Origin: DATFNV01 sp963827935
Lineage (GTDB): Bacteria; Planctomycetota; Planctomycetia; Gemmatales; Gemmataceae
Length of the DNA: 64,000 nt
Assembly: GCA_963827935.1 (NCBI GenBank)
Contig: CAWHCN010000019.1
Location: forward strand, 558,001 to 622,000
Reading direction: 5' to 3'
Made by a program: the position numbers and the translations under genes. Shown here piece after piece: positions 1 to 8,896 of the stretch (position 1 is its first letter; each line of letters starts with the position of its first letter). The notes under the pieces are model-generated. The model was not told the DNA's origin. It did no database searches and saw nothing but the letters and a program-made list of their open reading frames with translations.

Positions 1-1
1 T

Positions 2-319
2 CTCGACCGCGACGAAGGCAACGCGATTGCCGACGGACTCTTGCGAGCGCTGGAGCGAGGGAGAGGTCAGGTGGAAGCGGCCTTCGCGGCCGATGGGGTG
101 GGGTTCTGGGTGCAAGCGCAGGTCGGCGCGTTCCCGCTGCTCGCCTGCGAGCGCCGGCCTGGAGAGGCGTATCGTCCCGCCCTGTTTGGCAGCGCTGCGG
201 ATGCGGAGGGAGCGGCAGCCGCGCTGCGCGAAGCGATTTGTCCCGGTGAGGGTGGATTGGAAGTGTATGTGAACGCTGCGCCACTTCGGGCGATAACGAT
301 GTTTAGCGGGCGATCGTAG
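2..319 (+). CDS. C-terminal end of an unidentified protein (5' end outside window)
   Basis: An open frame enters from the left edge and ends at the TAG at 317-319. About 105 residues are visible, rich in Ala, Arg and Gly, with no motif I recognise. Its last residues (MFSGRS) and its stop codon are read from the left arm of the palindrome at 301-360, so the natural C terminus was probably changed when that repeat arrived. The gene converges on the minus-strand gene that ends at 368. I cannot assign a function. Confidence 0.5.
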   Translation, partial: LDRDEGNAIADGLLRALERGRGQVEAAFAADGVGFWVQAQVGAFPLLACERRPGEAYRPALFGSAADAEGAAAALREAICPGEGGLEVYVNAAPLRAITMFSGRS

Positions 320-360
320 ATCGCCGCAGTTCCGCGCCGATCTACGATCACCCGCTAAAC
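301..360. repeat. GTTTAGC-type palindrome, copy 1
   Basis: This 60-bp near-perfect inverted repeat starts with GTTTAGCGGGCGATCG and ends with the complementary CACCCGCTAAAC. The arms are 23 bp with one mismatch. It lies between two convergent genes, where it could act as a bidirectional terminator. Relatives with the same GTTTAGC ends lie at 7120, 14000 and 51871, with half copies at 11107 and 53385. Confidence 0.85.
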
Positions 361-367
361 GAGGCGC

Positions 368-2287
368 CTACTTCAACGGCACATCCTTGAACGTGAACGG
401 GATGTCCAGAGTGGCCATCTTGCTGCCGGACAGAATCAGCTTCGCCGGCTTCTGATCCTTGGCGAGCTTGTACTCCTGGGTGTACTCCATCTTGGGTGTG
501 CCGCCCGGAGTGAACTGGAACTTGGGCGGAGCACCGCCGGTCTGCGGGATCGTCTTGCCCTTGTCGTCCACCAGCGAGATACCCGGGGCCGCGAAGCCGC
601 CGAGCGCGACGGCTTGTCCGCCGCCAGCACCACCGATCTGAATCTGAATCTTGATCGGAGGCGGGGCGACCGGAGGCGCGGGCGGGGCCTGGAAGGCCAC
701 CCCGGCGCCGCCACCCGGAGGCGCCGGCGCCGGCGCGGGAGCCGGAGGCGGAACCGGAATCCCCCTGCGGATGCGGGGCGGGATCGCCACGGGACCCACC
801 GGGCCATTCGTGTTGGGCGGCACGATGTCGCGCGGCTGCTCGACTTCGAACTTGAGCGTCAGCTTGCCGTCTTCCTCCTTGACCTCGTTCACCTTGATCT
901 GCCCGCTCTCCTTCCCCTTGAAGGTCTCGCCGGCCGCCTTGGTGATCTTGTCCGCGGTGATGATCGTCTCGGCAGGCGTCAGCACCATGGCGTTGATCGA
1001 GCCCGCGAATGCTTTCAGGGCCTTGGCTTCCTTCTCCCCTTTCTTGAAGGGAACTGGAATGGTGTGCGTCCCAAAGCCAGCCATGCCGAAGATCGGCATG
1101 ATCGCCGGCGCAAAGCCGGACGTGCTGCCGGCGGGACGGCGCCCCCCGGAGGCACCAGGCCGGGCACCGGCGCCGCCTGCGCGAGCTTCTGACCCTGATC
1201 GTCGGTCGCCTTGTCGACCTGGACGCCCTGTAACGACAGGACTTGCAGCTTCGGCTGGCGCGGACCTCCAGCCAGACCAGGGTGAGATCATTGGCGGCAC
1301 CCGCCCCGGGTGCCAGGATCGGCAGCGCCCGGCCGCCGAGCGGTCCCTCCTTCAGGAACCGGATGCGGACGGCGCCGGAATAGCACGTCGGCAGGGCCTT
1401 CGGCTTGCCGTCGACGACGGGGATGACGCCAGGCGCGCCCCCATGCCGGGGAAGGGCATTACGGTGGCGGCGCCAGCGAAGCCGAAACCGCCTCCAGCGG
1501 GAACTGGGCCACCGCCGCCAAAGCCCCCGGGCGGTGCGGCCCCACCGCCACCGACCTGAATCTGGGCGACCACGGCGACCCGGGCAGCGACCGGCGCGGC
1601 CGCCGCCGCCTTGGGATCGTCCTTCTGCTTTTCTTCCTTCGGAACGTCCTTCTTTTCCGGAGGTGGAGCCGGCCGGGCCGGCTTAGGGGGTGGCGGCGCG
1701 AGCGGCGTCGTCGCGGGCAGGCCACCCGGGGTCAACGGGTTCCCTGGACCGCCGCCGGGGAAGCCCTTCATCATGTCCTGCAACGTGGCCTCGACCAGGC
1801 CCGCCTTCGCGCAGAACTTGTCGAAAGCCTCCCAGAAGGTGACCTCGCCGGTATCGAGGGTGATCGTGCGATCCTTCAGCTTCTTGTCCGCCGGATCGTT
1901 CAGCTGAATTGTGTAGCCGCTCTTCTTGTTGAACTCCGCGATGGCGTCGGCCAGCGGCGTCTCCTTGAAGGAGAGCTTGACTTTCCTGGGGGCCAGCAGC
2001 TTGGCGGTGGAATTCTGCTTTTCGAGCTTCTGGACCAGGGCATCGGCGCGGGTCTTGACCTCGGCCTCGCCGTCCTTGGCAGCCCGCCGCAGGGCATCCA
2101 GGGCCGGAACGCCGATGGTCTCCAGGTCCTTCGTGGCCTTCTCGCGTTCCTCGAAGCTTTCGCTGCCCAGTTGCTTGATGAGCTGGGCGATGCGTTCGGC
2201 GTCGGCCTTGGGGGCGTCGGCGGCTGGGGCCGCGATCAGCACGCCCAGTCCCAGCACGAGGGCAGGGAGCCAGTGGGATGTCCGCAT
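368..2287 (-). CDS. secreted HEAT-like/STN-like protein, frame interrupted three times
   Basis: The gene starts at ATG 2287 with a signal peptide (MRTSHWLPALVLGLGVLIAA). A HEAT-like helical region of about 60 residues follows, then a segment resembling the short N-terminal secretin/TonB (STN) domain (KLSFKETPLADAIAEF...GYTIQL), a Pro/Lys/Ala-rich linker, and a beta-rich C-terminal half ending FTFKDVPLK. The reading frame changes near 1437 (a C run), near 1258, and near 1140 (a C6 run). Following the best frame across all three gives one continuous protein of about 640 residues. The clustering at homopolymers suggests sequence error, though real decay is possible. Probably periplasmic; exact role unknown. 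Confidence 0.6.
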
Positions 2288-2422
2288 GATTTGACCACTC
2301 CTGTACGATGGCACGATTCCGCTCCGGTGCCGGCGCACCGCCAGCGCGGAGAACATGGGCGCCTGTCGCTTAAGACGAGATAGGCAGCCCGAGCGATTGC
2401 TGCAAGGGGGGCAAACCTATTT

Positions 2423-2456
2423 CTCCCCTCGCCCCGGTACTCCGGGGCGAGGGGAG
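2423..2456. repeat. 15-bp-arm palindrome
   Basis: CTCCCCTCGCCCCGG is followed by a 4-base loop and its exact complement. It lies in the roughly 280-base gene-free stretch between the HEAT/STN gene and the nucleotidyltransferase pair. I see nothing else in that stretch. Confidence 0.75.
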
Positions 2457-2649
2457 AGGAAGCACCGTCGGCAGCGCCACACCAGCAGAACGACATCGCT
2501 CCCCAGCAGCCAGAATCGTCCCGTGCGGCTTATGGCATGCGCCTGGACCTGCCGGCCGGCACGGCGGTGCTGTCGCGCCCCGCGGGCGTTGAATCAGGCC
2601 CGTTTGGATAGAATGAACTATCGGACCACTTTTGGTGAGGGACCAGGCC

Positions 2650-2865
2650 ATGCGGACCACGGCGGACAACCAGGCGGAACTGGCACCGGCCGATTACTGC
2701 GATCCGGTGATCGAGGTTTACAAGAAGGATGTGGACCGTACCCTGTTGCGGGAAAATCTGAAGCTGACTGTGGAGGAGCGGATCCGGAAAGCACAGAGCT
2801 TCCATGAATCGATTGCAGGGTGGAGAGCGGCGACGCGGCGTCGTGAGACGGGAGTCGAGCAATGA
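2650..2865 (+). CDS. small partner protein of the nucleotidyltransferase module
   Basis: A 71-residue acidic/basic helical protein with the core DPVIEVYKKDVDRTLLRENL, followed by KLTVEERIRKAQSFHESI. From memory this pattern recurs in small proteins encoded just upstream of MNT/AbiEii-type nucleotidyltransferases. The ATG at 2650 is preferred because the longer frame starts only at a non-ATG codon. Its TGA overlaps the ATG of the next gene by four bases (ATGA), so the two are translationally coupled. By position it would be the antitoxin or regulator. Function is inferred from context only. Confidence 0.65.
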   Translation: MRTTADNQAELAPADYCDPVIEVYKKDVDRTLLRENLKLTVEERIRKAQSFHESIAGWRAATRRRETGVEQ

Positions 2866-3362
2866 TCGCTTCACTTGAGCAGATGGCAGGCCATTTGCAA
2901 CAGCAAGGCGTCCGGTTCATCGTCATCGGCGGCTGGGCAGCCATCATTCATGGGGCAGCGCGGTCCACCAACGACGTTGATGTGGTCTACGCACGCGATC
3001 CGGAGAACATTCAGCGGCTGGTGGCTGCTCTCCAGACCTGGCAGCCATACCTCCGCGGTGCCCCGCCGGGGCTTCCCTTCAAGTGGGACGCGGCAACGAT
3101 CCGCAGCGGGCTTAACTTCACCTTGACTACCCAGTACGGCGACCTGGACCTGCTGGGTGAAGTGGCAGGCGGAGGGACCTACGAACAACTCCTCCCGTAT
3201 ACCGAACAAGCCACTGCCTTCGGACTGACCTGCCGCGTCGTCACCCTCGAACGCCTCATCCAGTTAAAGCGGGCTGCCGGACGTGCCAAGGATCTGCAAG
3301 CGATCGCGGAGCTTCAGTCTCTTCTCGACGAGAGGCGTGGCAAGTCGGGTGGCTCGGCCTGA
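2862..3362 (+). CDS. nucleotidyltransferase-fold protein, AbiEii/DUF6036-like
   Basis: A 166-residue protein. The nucleotidyltransferase core is visible near residues 20-45: VIGGWAAIIHGAARSTNDVDVVY, with the GG..A..HG start and the paired DVD that binds metal. A later acidic strand (YGDLDLLGEV) would supply the third carboxylate. Family members transfer nucleotides to a partner protein or tRNA, and some act as toxins of type II/IV/VII modules. It overlaps the upstream small gene by 4 bp, so a two-gene module is likely. Substrate unknown. Confidence 0.7.
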   Translation: MIASLEQMAGHLQQQGVRFIVIGGWAAIIHGAARSTNDVDVVYARDPENIQRLVAALQTWQPYLRGAPPGLPFKWDAATIRSGLNFTLTTQYGDLDLLGEVAGGGTYEQLLPYTEQATAFGLTCRVVTLERLIQLKRAAGRAKDLQAIAELQSLLDERRGKSGGSA

Positions 3363-3414
3363 TGTCAGGACCTTTGCTCGTTGCATTCCTCGCGCCGGCC
3401 CTGGGTGATGATCC

Positions 3415-4713
3415 ATGAGCAATCCGAACAATCCCATTGCCTCCGCCACCTGGGGCCGGGCCGGCCGCTTTCGCCGCCCCCTTTACGACTCCTACTGCTT
3501 CAGCCGCCTGCCGGCAACGATCAAGTACCTCCTGCTCGGCCGGCCGGAAGACCGCGCCCGCGCCCTGCCCCCCGACACCTACGCCGGCCTGCCGAACCAG
3601 TACGACAGCGTCGTCCTCTTCTTCCTCGACGCCTTTGGCTGGCACTTCTTCGAGAAGATCGCCGACGATTATCCCTTCCTGCAGCGCTTCGTTCGCCAGG
3701 GCCGGGCGACGGCAATTACCTCGCAGTTCCCCTCCACCACGGCGTGTCATGTCACCTGCATCCACACCGGCGTGCCGGTCGGCCAGAGCGGCATCTTCGA
3801 GTGGTACTATTACAAGCCGCGGCTCGGCGGGGTGATCGCGCCCTTGCCGTTCTGCTATGCCGGCGACAAGCACCGTGACACCCTCAAAGCCGAAGGCCTG
3901 ACCGCCGCCGATATCTTCCCACCCGGCACCCTCTACCAGGACCTGGCCGGCCAGGGCGTGGCGTCCTACGTCTTCCAGCACAGCGACTACACCCCCTCGA
4001 CCTATTCCGACTACGCCTTCCGCGGTGCCGAGCTGGTCTCGCCGTTCAAGACGCTGGCCGAGGGGCTGACCAACCTGGTGCTCCAGCTGCGGACCCCATC
4101 GGACGCCGCCAAGCGCTACTTCTTTTTCTACACCGACGGCATCGACCACCAAGGACACAAGTACGGCCCGAAGGCGGCCCAGTTCGAGGCGGAGATGGAT
4201 GCCCTGTTCACCTTGCTGGAACGGCTCTTCTATCAGAAGGCCGCCGGCACGGTTAATCGCACGCTGATCATGATGACGGCCGACCACGGGCAGTGTGCGG
4301 TCGATCCACGGCGGACGGTCACCATCAACCGCGAAAGCGAGCTGTCCGATCTGGAGAAGTACCTGCGCAAGAGCCCGCGTGACGGCCAACCGATCAAGTT
4401 CGCCGGCTCGTGCCGCGACCTGTTCCTCTATGTCGAGGACGACGCTCTGGACCTGGTCCACGACAAGGTGCAGCGGGTGATCGGCGAGCGCGGGGAAGTC
4501 TGGCGCGTGGAGGAGTTGCTCAACATGGGCCTGTTCGGCGCCGCCCCCAGTGAACGGCTGCGAAAACGCCTGGGCAACCTGGTGATCCTGCCCTACGAAG
4601 GGGAATCGGTCTACTGGTACGAAGAAGGGCGGTTCGACATGCACTACCACGGCCATCACGGCGGCTCGACTCCGGCCGAGATGGACACCGGGGCCTATTT
4701 GCTGCCGTTGTAA
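3415..4713 (+). CDS. alkaline-phosphatase-superfamily enzyme (type I phosphodiesterase/nucleotide pyrophosphatase type)
   Basis: A 432-residue protein without a signal peptide, so probably cytosolic. The metal-binding pattern of the superfamily is readable: FLDAFGW near residue 65 (first Asp), FPSTTACHVT (Thr nucleophile), TDGIDHQGHKYG (Asp/His pair), MTADHGQ (Asp-His), and a C-terminal YHGHHGGSTPAEM (last His). Such enzymes hydrolyse phosphodiester, phosphonate or pyrophosphate bonds. It stands alone on the plus strand 50 bp after the nucleotidyltransferase module, and the substrate cannot be told from sequence. Confidence 0.85.
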   Translation: MSNPNNPIASATWGRAGRFRRPLYDSYCFSRLPATIKYLLLGRPEDRARALPPDTYAGLPNQYDSVVLFFLDAFGWHFFEKIADDYPFLQRFVRQGRATAITSQFPSTTACHVTCIHTGVPVGQSGIFEWYYYKPRLGGVIAPLPFCYAGDKHRDTLKAEGLTAADIFPPGTLYQDLAGQGVASYVFQHSDYTPSTYSDYAFRGAELVSPFKTLAEGLTNLVLQLRTPSDAAKRYFFFYTDGIDHQGHKYGPKAAQFEAEMDALFTLLERLFYQKAAGTVNRTLIMMTADHGQCAVDPRRTVTINRESELSDLEKYLRKSPRDGQPIKFAGSCRDLFLYVEDDALDLVHDKVQRVIGERGEVWRVEELLNMGLFGAAPSERLRKRLGNLVILPYEGESVYWYEEGRFDMHYHGHHGGSTPAEMDTGAYLLPL

Positions 4714-4927
4714 ACGGCCCCGCAGACCCTTCGGGTTGGCGAATCCGGAGCGAAGGCAGAGCCTGGCACGTCGGCCGCAGCTGGTCCGTGAAGGAATTCC
4801 TCACTTTTTCCATGATACCTCCGCTTCTGGCCGGTGTATAATCGGCATAGCTTGCCCTGCCGCCTCCCCGCGTGCTGGACACGGTCCTACCACCTTCGAC
4901 TCTTCCTGCCTCGGAGGACTCCTTGCG

Positions 4928-7105
4928 ATGACACGTCGCCATCTCTTCCGCAGCCTGTCGGCATCCCTGGCATCACTGCTGATGCTGACGGCCTTTGCCC
5001 TGGCCGCACCGGCCCCCGACATCAAAACCCCGAAGGAGACGCCGCTGCCGGCGGCCCTCGACAAGCCGGCCCCGGAAAACGTCGGCGAACTCAAGGCCAT
5101 CCAAGAGCAGGTCAAAAAGGTCATCGACAAGGTCATCCCCTGCACCGTCAACATCCGCGATAGCGGTGGGCAGGGCAGCGGCGTCATCGTCAGCGAGGAC
5201 GGCTACGTGCTGACCGCCGGCCATGTCTCCCGCGAGGCCAACCGCGACGTGACCGTCACCCTCAGCGACGGCCGCAAGCTCAAGGCCAAGACCGTCGGCG
5301 CCAACCACTTCATCGACAGCGGCATGGTGAAGATCACCGACAAAGGCAAGTGGCCGCACGTCGAGTTGGGCAAGTCGGCCGACCTCAAGAAGGGCCAGTG
5401 GGTCATCACCACCGGCCACCCCGGCGGCTGGAAGGAAGGCCGCGGCGTCGTCGTCCGCCTGGGTCGGGTCCAGCAGGCCACCAGCGAGTTGATCCGCACC
5501 GACTGCACCATTGTCGGCGGCGATTCGGGCGGACCGCTCTTCGACATGACCGGCAAGGTCGTCGGCATCCATAGCCGCATCGCCTTCTCCCTGGCCTCCA
5601 ACATTCACGTCCCGGTGGACACCTACCGGGCCACCTGGGATCGGCTGATCAAGGGCGATGTCTGGGGCAATGCCTGGGTGGGCTTCCGGGCCGACAGCAA
5701 GGCCAAGGGATGCCGTGTGGAAGAAATCAGCAAGGAATCGCCCGCCGAGAAGGCCGGCCTCAAGCCGGACGATGTCATCCTCAAATTCGACGGCAAGAAG
5801 ATCGAATCCTTCGAGGACTTCGGGGCCCGCATGCGCGAGATCAATGTCGGTGCCGAGGTGGCGCTCGAGGTCAAGCGCGGCGAGGAGACCGTTTCCCTCA
5901 AGGTGAAGGTGAGCAAGACTGACCGGCCGCTGCCCAGTGGGCCGATGGAAATCGCCAAGGAGGATGTCACCAAGAACAGCCGCAAGGTGCTGACCGCCTT
6001 CCGCGACCTCGAAAACAAAGCCCGCCCCAGCACCGTCAAGGTCCTGTGCGACGGCAAGGACACGATCCTCGGGACGGTGGTCGGGCCGGACGGCTGGGTG
6101 CTGACCAAGTTCAGCGAGCTGAAGGGAAAGACCACCTGCAAGCTGTCCGACGGCCGCGACCTGGAGGCCCGCGTGGTTGGCGTCGAGGAGTCGTTCGACC
6201 TGGCCCTGCTGAAAGTCGAGGTCAAGGGTCTAGCACCGGTGGAATGGCACGCCAGCAAGGAAGCCCCGGTCGGCAACTGGCTCGCCTCCGCCGGCCCCGG
6301 TCAGGACCCGCTGGCCGTGGGCGTGGTCAGCGTCGGCGTTCGCAAGGGAAACCCCAAGGACGCGCTGATCCCCAGTGATTCCTCGAAGCGCGGCTACCTG
6401 GGCATCCGCCTGGGGCCGGCCCAGGGAGGCATCAAGATTGAAAGCGTCGAGGATAAAAGCGCGGCTAAGACCGCCGGCATCATGCCCAACGACATCGTGC
6501 TGGGCCTCGGCGGCAAGGCCATCAAGGATGTCGAGGAATTCATCGGCGCCGTCGGCCGGCACAAGCCGGGCGAGACGATCATGCTCAAGATCAAGCGCGG
6601 CAGCGAGGAGAAGGAGATCAAGGCGACCCTCGGCAAGCGGCCGCCGGACCGCGGCGAAATTCAGAACTCGATGGGAGGCAGCCTCAGCCCGCGCCGCGTC
6701 GGCTTCCCCAGCTACCTGCAACACGACACGATCCTGAAGCCTCAGGAATGCGGCGGGCCGGTGCTCGACCTCGACGGCAAGGCCATCGGCGTCAACATCG
6801 CCCGCGCCGGCCGCACCGAAACCTATGCCATCCCCTCCGAAGCACTCCAGCCGCTGCTCGTGGACCTGATGTCCGGCAAGCTGGCACCCAAGGAAACGGT
6901 GGCGGTCAAAAAGGTGCCGACGGCGGCGGAGAAGGTGACCGACGCCAAGGCCGCCCTGCAAAAAGCCGAGGCCGACAAGGCCGCCGCCGACAAGAAGCTC
7001 GCCGACGCCAAGGCCGCCCTCGACAAGGCCGAGGCCGAGCTGAAAAAGGAGAAGGAAGCCGAGGCGAAGAAGGCAAAGGAAAAGGAAGTGAAGCCCACGA
7101 AGTAA
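4928..7105 (+). CDS. secreted double trypsin-like/PDZ protein (HtrA-like) with a degenerate second protease half
   Basis: Starts at ATG 4928 with a signal peptide (SLSASLASLLMLTAFALA), giving 725 residues. The first half is an S1C protease with His99 (TAGH), Asp130 (IDSG) and Ser200 (GGDSGGPLF), followed by a PDZ domain. The second half repeats the fold, but the His position reads TKFS (about residue 393), the Ser position reads ECGGP (Cys608), and a second PDZ domain sits between the Asp-containing and Cys-containing parts. The last 60 residues are an Ala/Lys/Glu-rich coiled coil. Probably a periplasmic quality-control protease with a scaffold or regulatory second half. Confidence 0.85.
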   Translation: MTRRHLFRSLSASLASLLMLTAFALAAPAPDIKTPKETPLPAALDKPAPENVGELKAIQEQVKKVIDKVIPCTVNIRDSGGQGSGVIVSEDGYVLTAGHVSREANRDVTVTLSDGRKLKAKTVGANHFIDSGMVKITDKGKWPHVELGKSADLKKGQWVITTGHPGGWKEGRGVVVRLGRVQQATSELIRTDCTIVGGDSGGPLFDMTGKVVGIHSRIAFSLASNIHVPVDTYRATWDRLIKGDVWGNAWVGFRADSKAKGCRVEEISKESPAEKAGLKPDDVILKFDGKKIESFEDFGARMREINVGAEVALEVKRGEETVSLKVKVSKTDRPLPSGPMEIAKEDVTKNSRKVLTAFRDLENKARPSTVKVLCDGKDTILGTVVGPDGWVLTKFSELKGKTTCKLSDGRDLEARVVGVEESFDLALLKVEVKGLAPVEWHASKEAPVGNWLASAGPGQDPLAVGVVSVGVRKGNPKDALIPSDSSKRGYLGIRLGPAQGGIKIESVEDKSAAKTAGIMPNDIVLGLGGKAIKDVEEFIGAVGRHKPGETIMLKIKRGSEEKEIKATLGKRPPDRGEIQNSMGGSLSPRRVGFPSYLQHDTILKPQECGGPVLDLDGKAIGVNIARAGRTETYAIPSEALQPLLVDLMSGKLAPKETVAVKKVPTAAEKVTDAKAALQKAEADKAAADKKLADAKAALDKAEAELKKEKEAEAKKAKEKEVKPTK

Positions 7106-7119
7106 TCCACCTGCCCGCC

Positions 7120-7167
7120 GTTTAGCGGCGGATCGAAGATCCGCTGATCTTCGATCCGCCGCTAAAC
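7120..7167. repeat. GTTTAGC-type palindrome, copy 2
   Basis: A perfect 48-bp palindrome: 22-bp arms starting GTTTAGCGGCGGATCGAAGA around a CGCT loop. It follows the HtrA-like stop by 14 bp and could end its transcript. Confidence 0.9.
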
Positions 7168-7207
7168 GTTTTTTGCCCATTCCCCCACCACCAAGGAGAG
7201 ACTCCCC

Positions 7208-7795
7208 ATGCCGAAGTTCGGTCCGTTGTTCGCCGTCGTCGCCATCCTGGCCCTGTGCGCCCCCCTCGCTCAATCCGCCGAGAAGAAAGGAGACAAGGTG
7301 CCTGCTGCCCTCAGTTTCAAGATGAAGGGGCTCGACGGCAAGGACGTCGATCTGGCCCAGTTCAAGGGGAAGGTGGTCCTGATCGTCAACGTGGCCAGCC
7401 AGTGCGGCTACACCAAGCAGTACAAGGGGCTGGAGGCGATCTACGAGAAGTACAAGGACAAGGGCTTCGTCATCGTCGGGGTGCCCGCCAACGACTTCGG
7501 CAAGCAGGAGCCCGGCACCGACGCCGAGATCGCCAAGTTCTGCTCCTCGAAATTCGGCGTCACCTTCCCGATGCTGGCCAAGGTCTCCACGATCGTGGGC
7601 GACGAGAAAGTGCCCCTCTACAAGCTCCTGACCTCGAAGGAAACCGACCCGAAGTTCGCCGGCGAGGTCAAGTGGAACTTCACCAAGTTCCTGATCGGCC
7701 GCAACGGCGAGATCGTCAACCGCTTCGACTCGAAGATCACGCCGGAGTCCGAGGAACTGACCAAGGCGGTCGAAGAAGAATTGGCGAAGAAGTGA
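7208..7795 (+). CDS. secreted glutathione peroxidase family protein
   Basis: 195 residues with an N-terminal signal peptide (LFAVVAILALCAPLAQSA) and a thioredoxin fold. The peroxidatic motif NVASQCGYT (Cys66), the ANDFGKQEPGT loop and WNFTKFLI carry the expected Cys, Gln, Trp and Asn residues. The Cys form, not selenocysteine, is encoded. It would reduce peroxides in the periplasm, most likely using thioredoxin-type donors. An AAGGAGAG ribosome site lies just before ATG 7208. Monocistronic between two palindromes. Confidence 0.88.
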   Translation: MPKFGPLFAVVAILALCAPLAQSAEKKGDKVPAALSFKMKGLDGKDVDLAQFKGKVVLIVNVASQCGYTKQYKGLEAIYEKYKDKGFVIVGVPANDFGKQEPGTDAEIAKFCSSKFGVTFPMLAKVSTIVGDEKVPLYKLLTSKETDPKFAGEVKWNFTKFLIGRNGEIVNRFDSKITPESEELTKAVEEELAKK

Positions 7796-7801
7796 AGCAG
7801 C

Positions 7802-7868
7802 GGCGAGCGGCGCGGCGTCAGCCCGCCGGTTCTAGCCTCACCGGCGGGCTGACGCCGCGCCGCTCGCC
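7802..7868. repeat. 29-bp-arm perfect palindrome
   Basis: Arms start GGCGAGCGGCGCGGCGTCAG and are exact complements around a 9-base loop. It begins 6 bp after the glutathione peroxidase stop. Sequence family distinct from the GTTTAGC set. Confidence 0.9.
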
Positions 7869-8032
7869 CACCTCTCTGCTTCCCCCCCATGAATAATTAT
7901 GCCCACGACAGCGTCCATAAGGATGGCTGCGTGCGCCGCGTCCTCCGTATCATCCCCGTACAGGCGTGGCGCAAAGGCGCCTGAACCGAGATTGTGTGGT
8001 TCGCCCGTGTCCTTTCTAAAAGGAGCAGTTGG

Positions 8033-8596
8033 ATGAAGATGTCTCGATTGGCTGGCGTATCTGCCCTGGTGTTCTGCGTGCTGGCCGGCGGCCTTCTGGC
8101 CGCGGAGCCGCTGAAGTCGGGTCCGCAGGTCGGCGAGAAGGTTCCCGGCCCGTTCGAGCCGCTGAACGTCAACGGCGCCCACGCCGGTGAGAAGTACTGC
8201 CAGTTCTGCATCAATGGGCCCAACCCCGTCGCCATGGTCTTCGCTCGCAACGTCAGCAAGCCCGTGGAAAAGCTCGTCAAGGAGTTGGACGCCGCCACCG
8301 TGAAGAACAGCGACGCCAAGATGGGCAGCTTCTTCGTCTTCCTCAGCGACGACGAGTCGCTCGGCACCAAGGTCAAGGACCTGGCCAAGAAAGAGGGCCT
8401 CAAGAAGACGGTCCTGACGCTCGACAACGCCACCGGCCCGGACAAGTACGAGGTCGCCAAGGACGCCGACGTGACCGTCGTCCTCTACACCGGCCGCGTC
8501 GTCAAGGCGAACTACAGCTTCAAAAAGGGCCAGATGAAGGACAAGGACGTGGAAAAGGTCATCGCCGACATCAAGAAGATCCTGCCGTCGGAGTAA
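8033..8596 (+). CDS. secreted thioredoxin-fold-like protein with a CxxC motif
   Basis: The start at ATG 8033 is set by AAAAGGAG nine bases upstream. 187 residues: a signal peptide ending GGLLAAE, then PLNVNGAHAG and YCQFCINGPNPVAMVFAR, where the CxxC sits at the position of a redox centre, then alternating strands and Lys-rich helices. The layout resembles redoxin-type secreted proteins common in planctomycetes. Its neighbour is the glutathione peroxidase, so a role in periplasmic redox defence is plausible but inferred. Confidence 0.65.
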   Translation: MKMSRLAGVSALVFCVLAGGLLAAEPLKSGPQVGEKVPGPFEPLNVNGAHAGEKYCQFCINGPNPVAMVFARNVSKPVEKLVKELDAATVKNSDAKMGSFFVFLSDDESLGTKVKDLAKKEGLKKTVLTLDNATGPDKYEVAKDADVTVVLYTGRVVKANYSFKKGQMKDKDVEKVIADIKKILPSE

Positions 8597-8639
8597 TGAC
8601 CTCCACAGATAAGGATCGGCGATCAGTTCAAGTGGGGCG

Positions 8640-8717
8640 GGTGGCACGCTCTGAGGTACTCCGAAGGGCGTGCTGACAATCAAGCACGCCCTTCGGAGTA
8701 CCTCAGAGCGTGCCACC
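8640..8717. repeat. GGTGGCACGC-type palindrome, copy 1
   Basis: 35-bp perfect arms (GGTGGCACGCTCTGAGGTAC...) with an 8-base loop, located 43 bp after the redoxin-like gene. Almost identical copies lie at 32192 and 55918. Confidence 0.92.
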
Positions 8718-8752
8718 CGGAACTGTGCTCCTCAACTACGCAGAATGAGCTA

Positions 8753-8791
8753 GCGCGGACCGTCAGGCAAATCTTGCCTGGCGGTCCGCGC
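8753..8791. terminator. hairpin with short T tract
   Basis: The 18-bp stem GCGCGGACCGTCAGGCAA has one mismatch and a 3-base loop, and is followed by CGTTTT on the plus strand. Likely transcription terminator for the upstream plus-strand gene. Confidence 0.5.
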
Positions 8792-8896
8792 CGTTTTCCA
8801 CTGGCCCCAAAAATGCGTGGCGAAAACCGCGACCTTGCCTTATGCTGATTCGGCAGCGGCGGCCCGATCCCCAGGTCCCCATTCCTCAGGTGACCC

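Noticed and set aside
651..1559. 302-codon plus-strand open frame
   Set aside because: Pro/Gly/Ala/Ser low-complexity translation directly opposite the HEAT/STN-like minus-strand gene; a shadow of GC-rich codon use.
3256..4659. 467-codon minus-strand open frame
   Set aside because: Lies entirely opposite the phosphatase-fold gene, whose catalytic motifs are clear; no family marks of its own.
7802..7868. Long palindrome considered as a simple terminator only
   Set aside because: Arms of 29 bp and no T tract; better described as a member of the dispersed palindromes, though it may also stop transcription.
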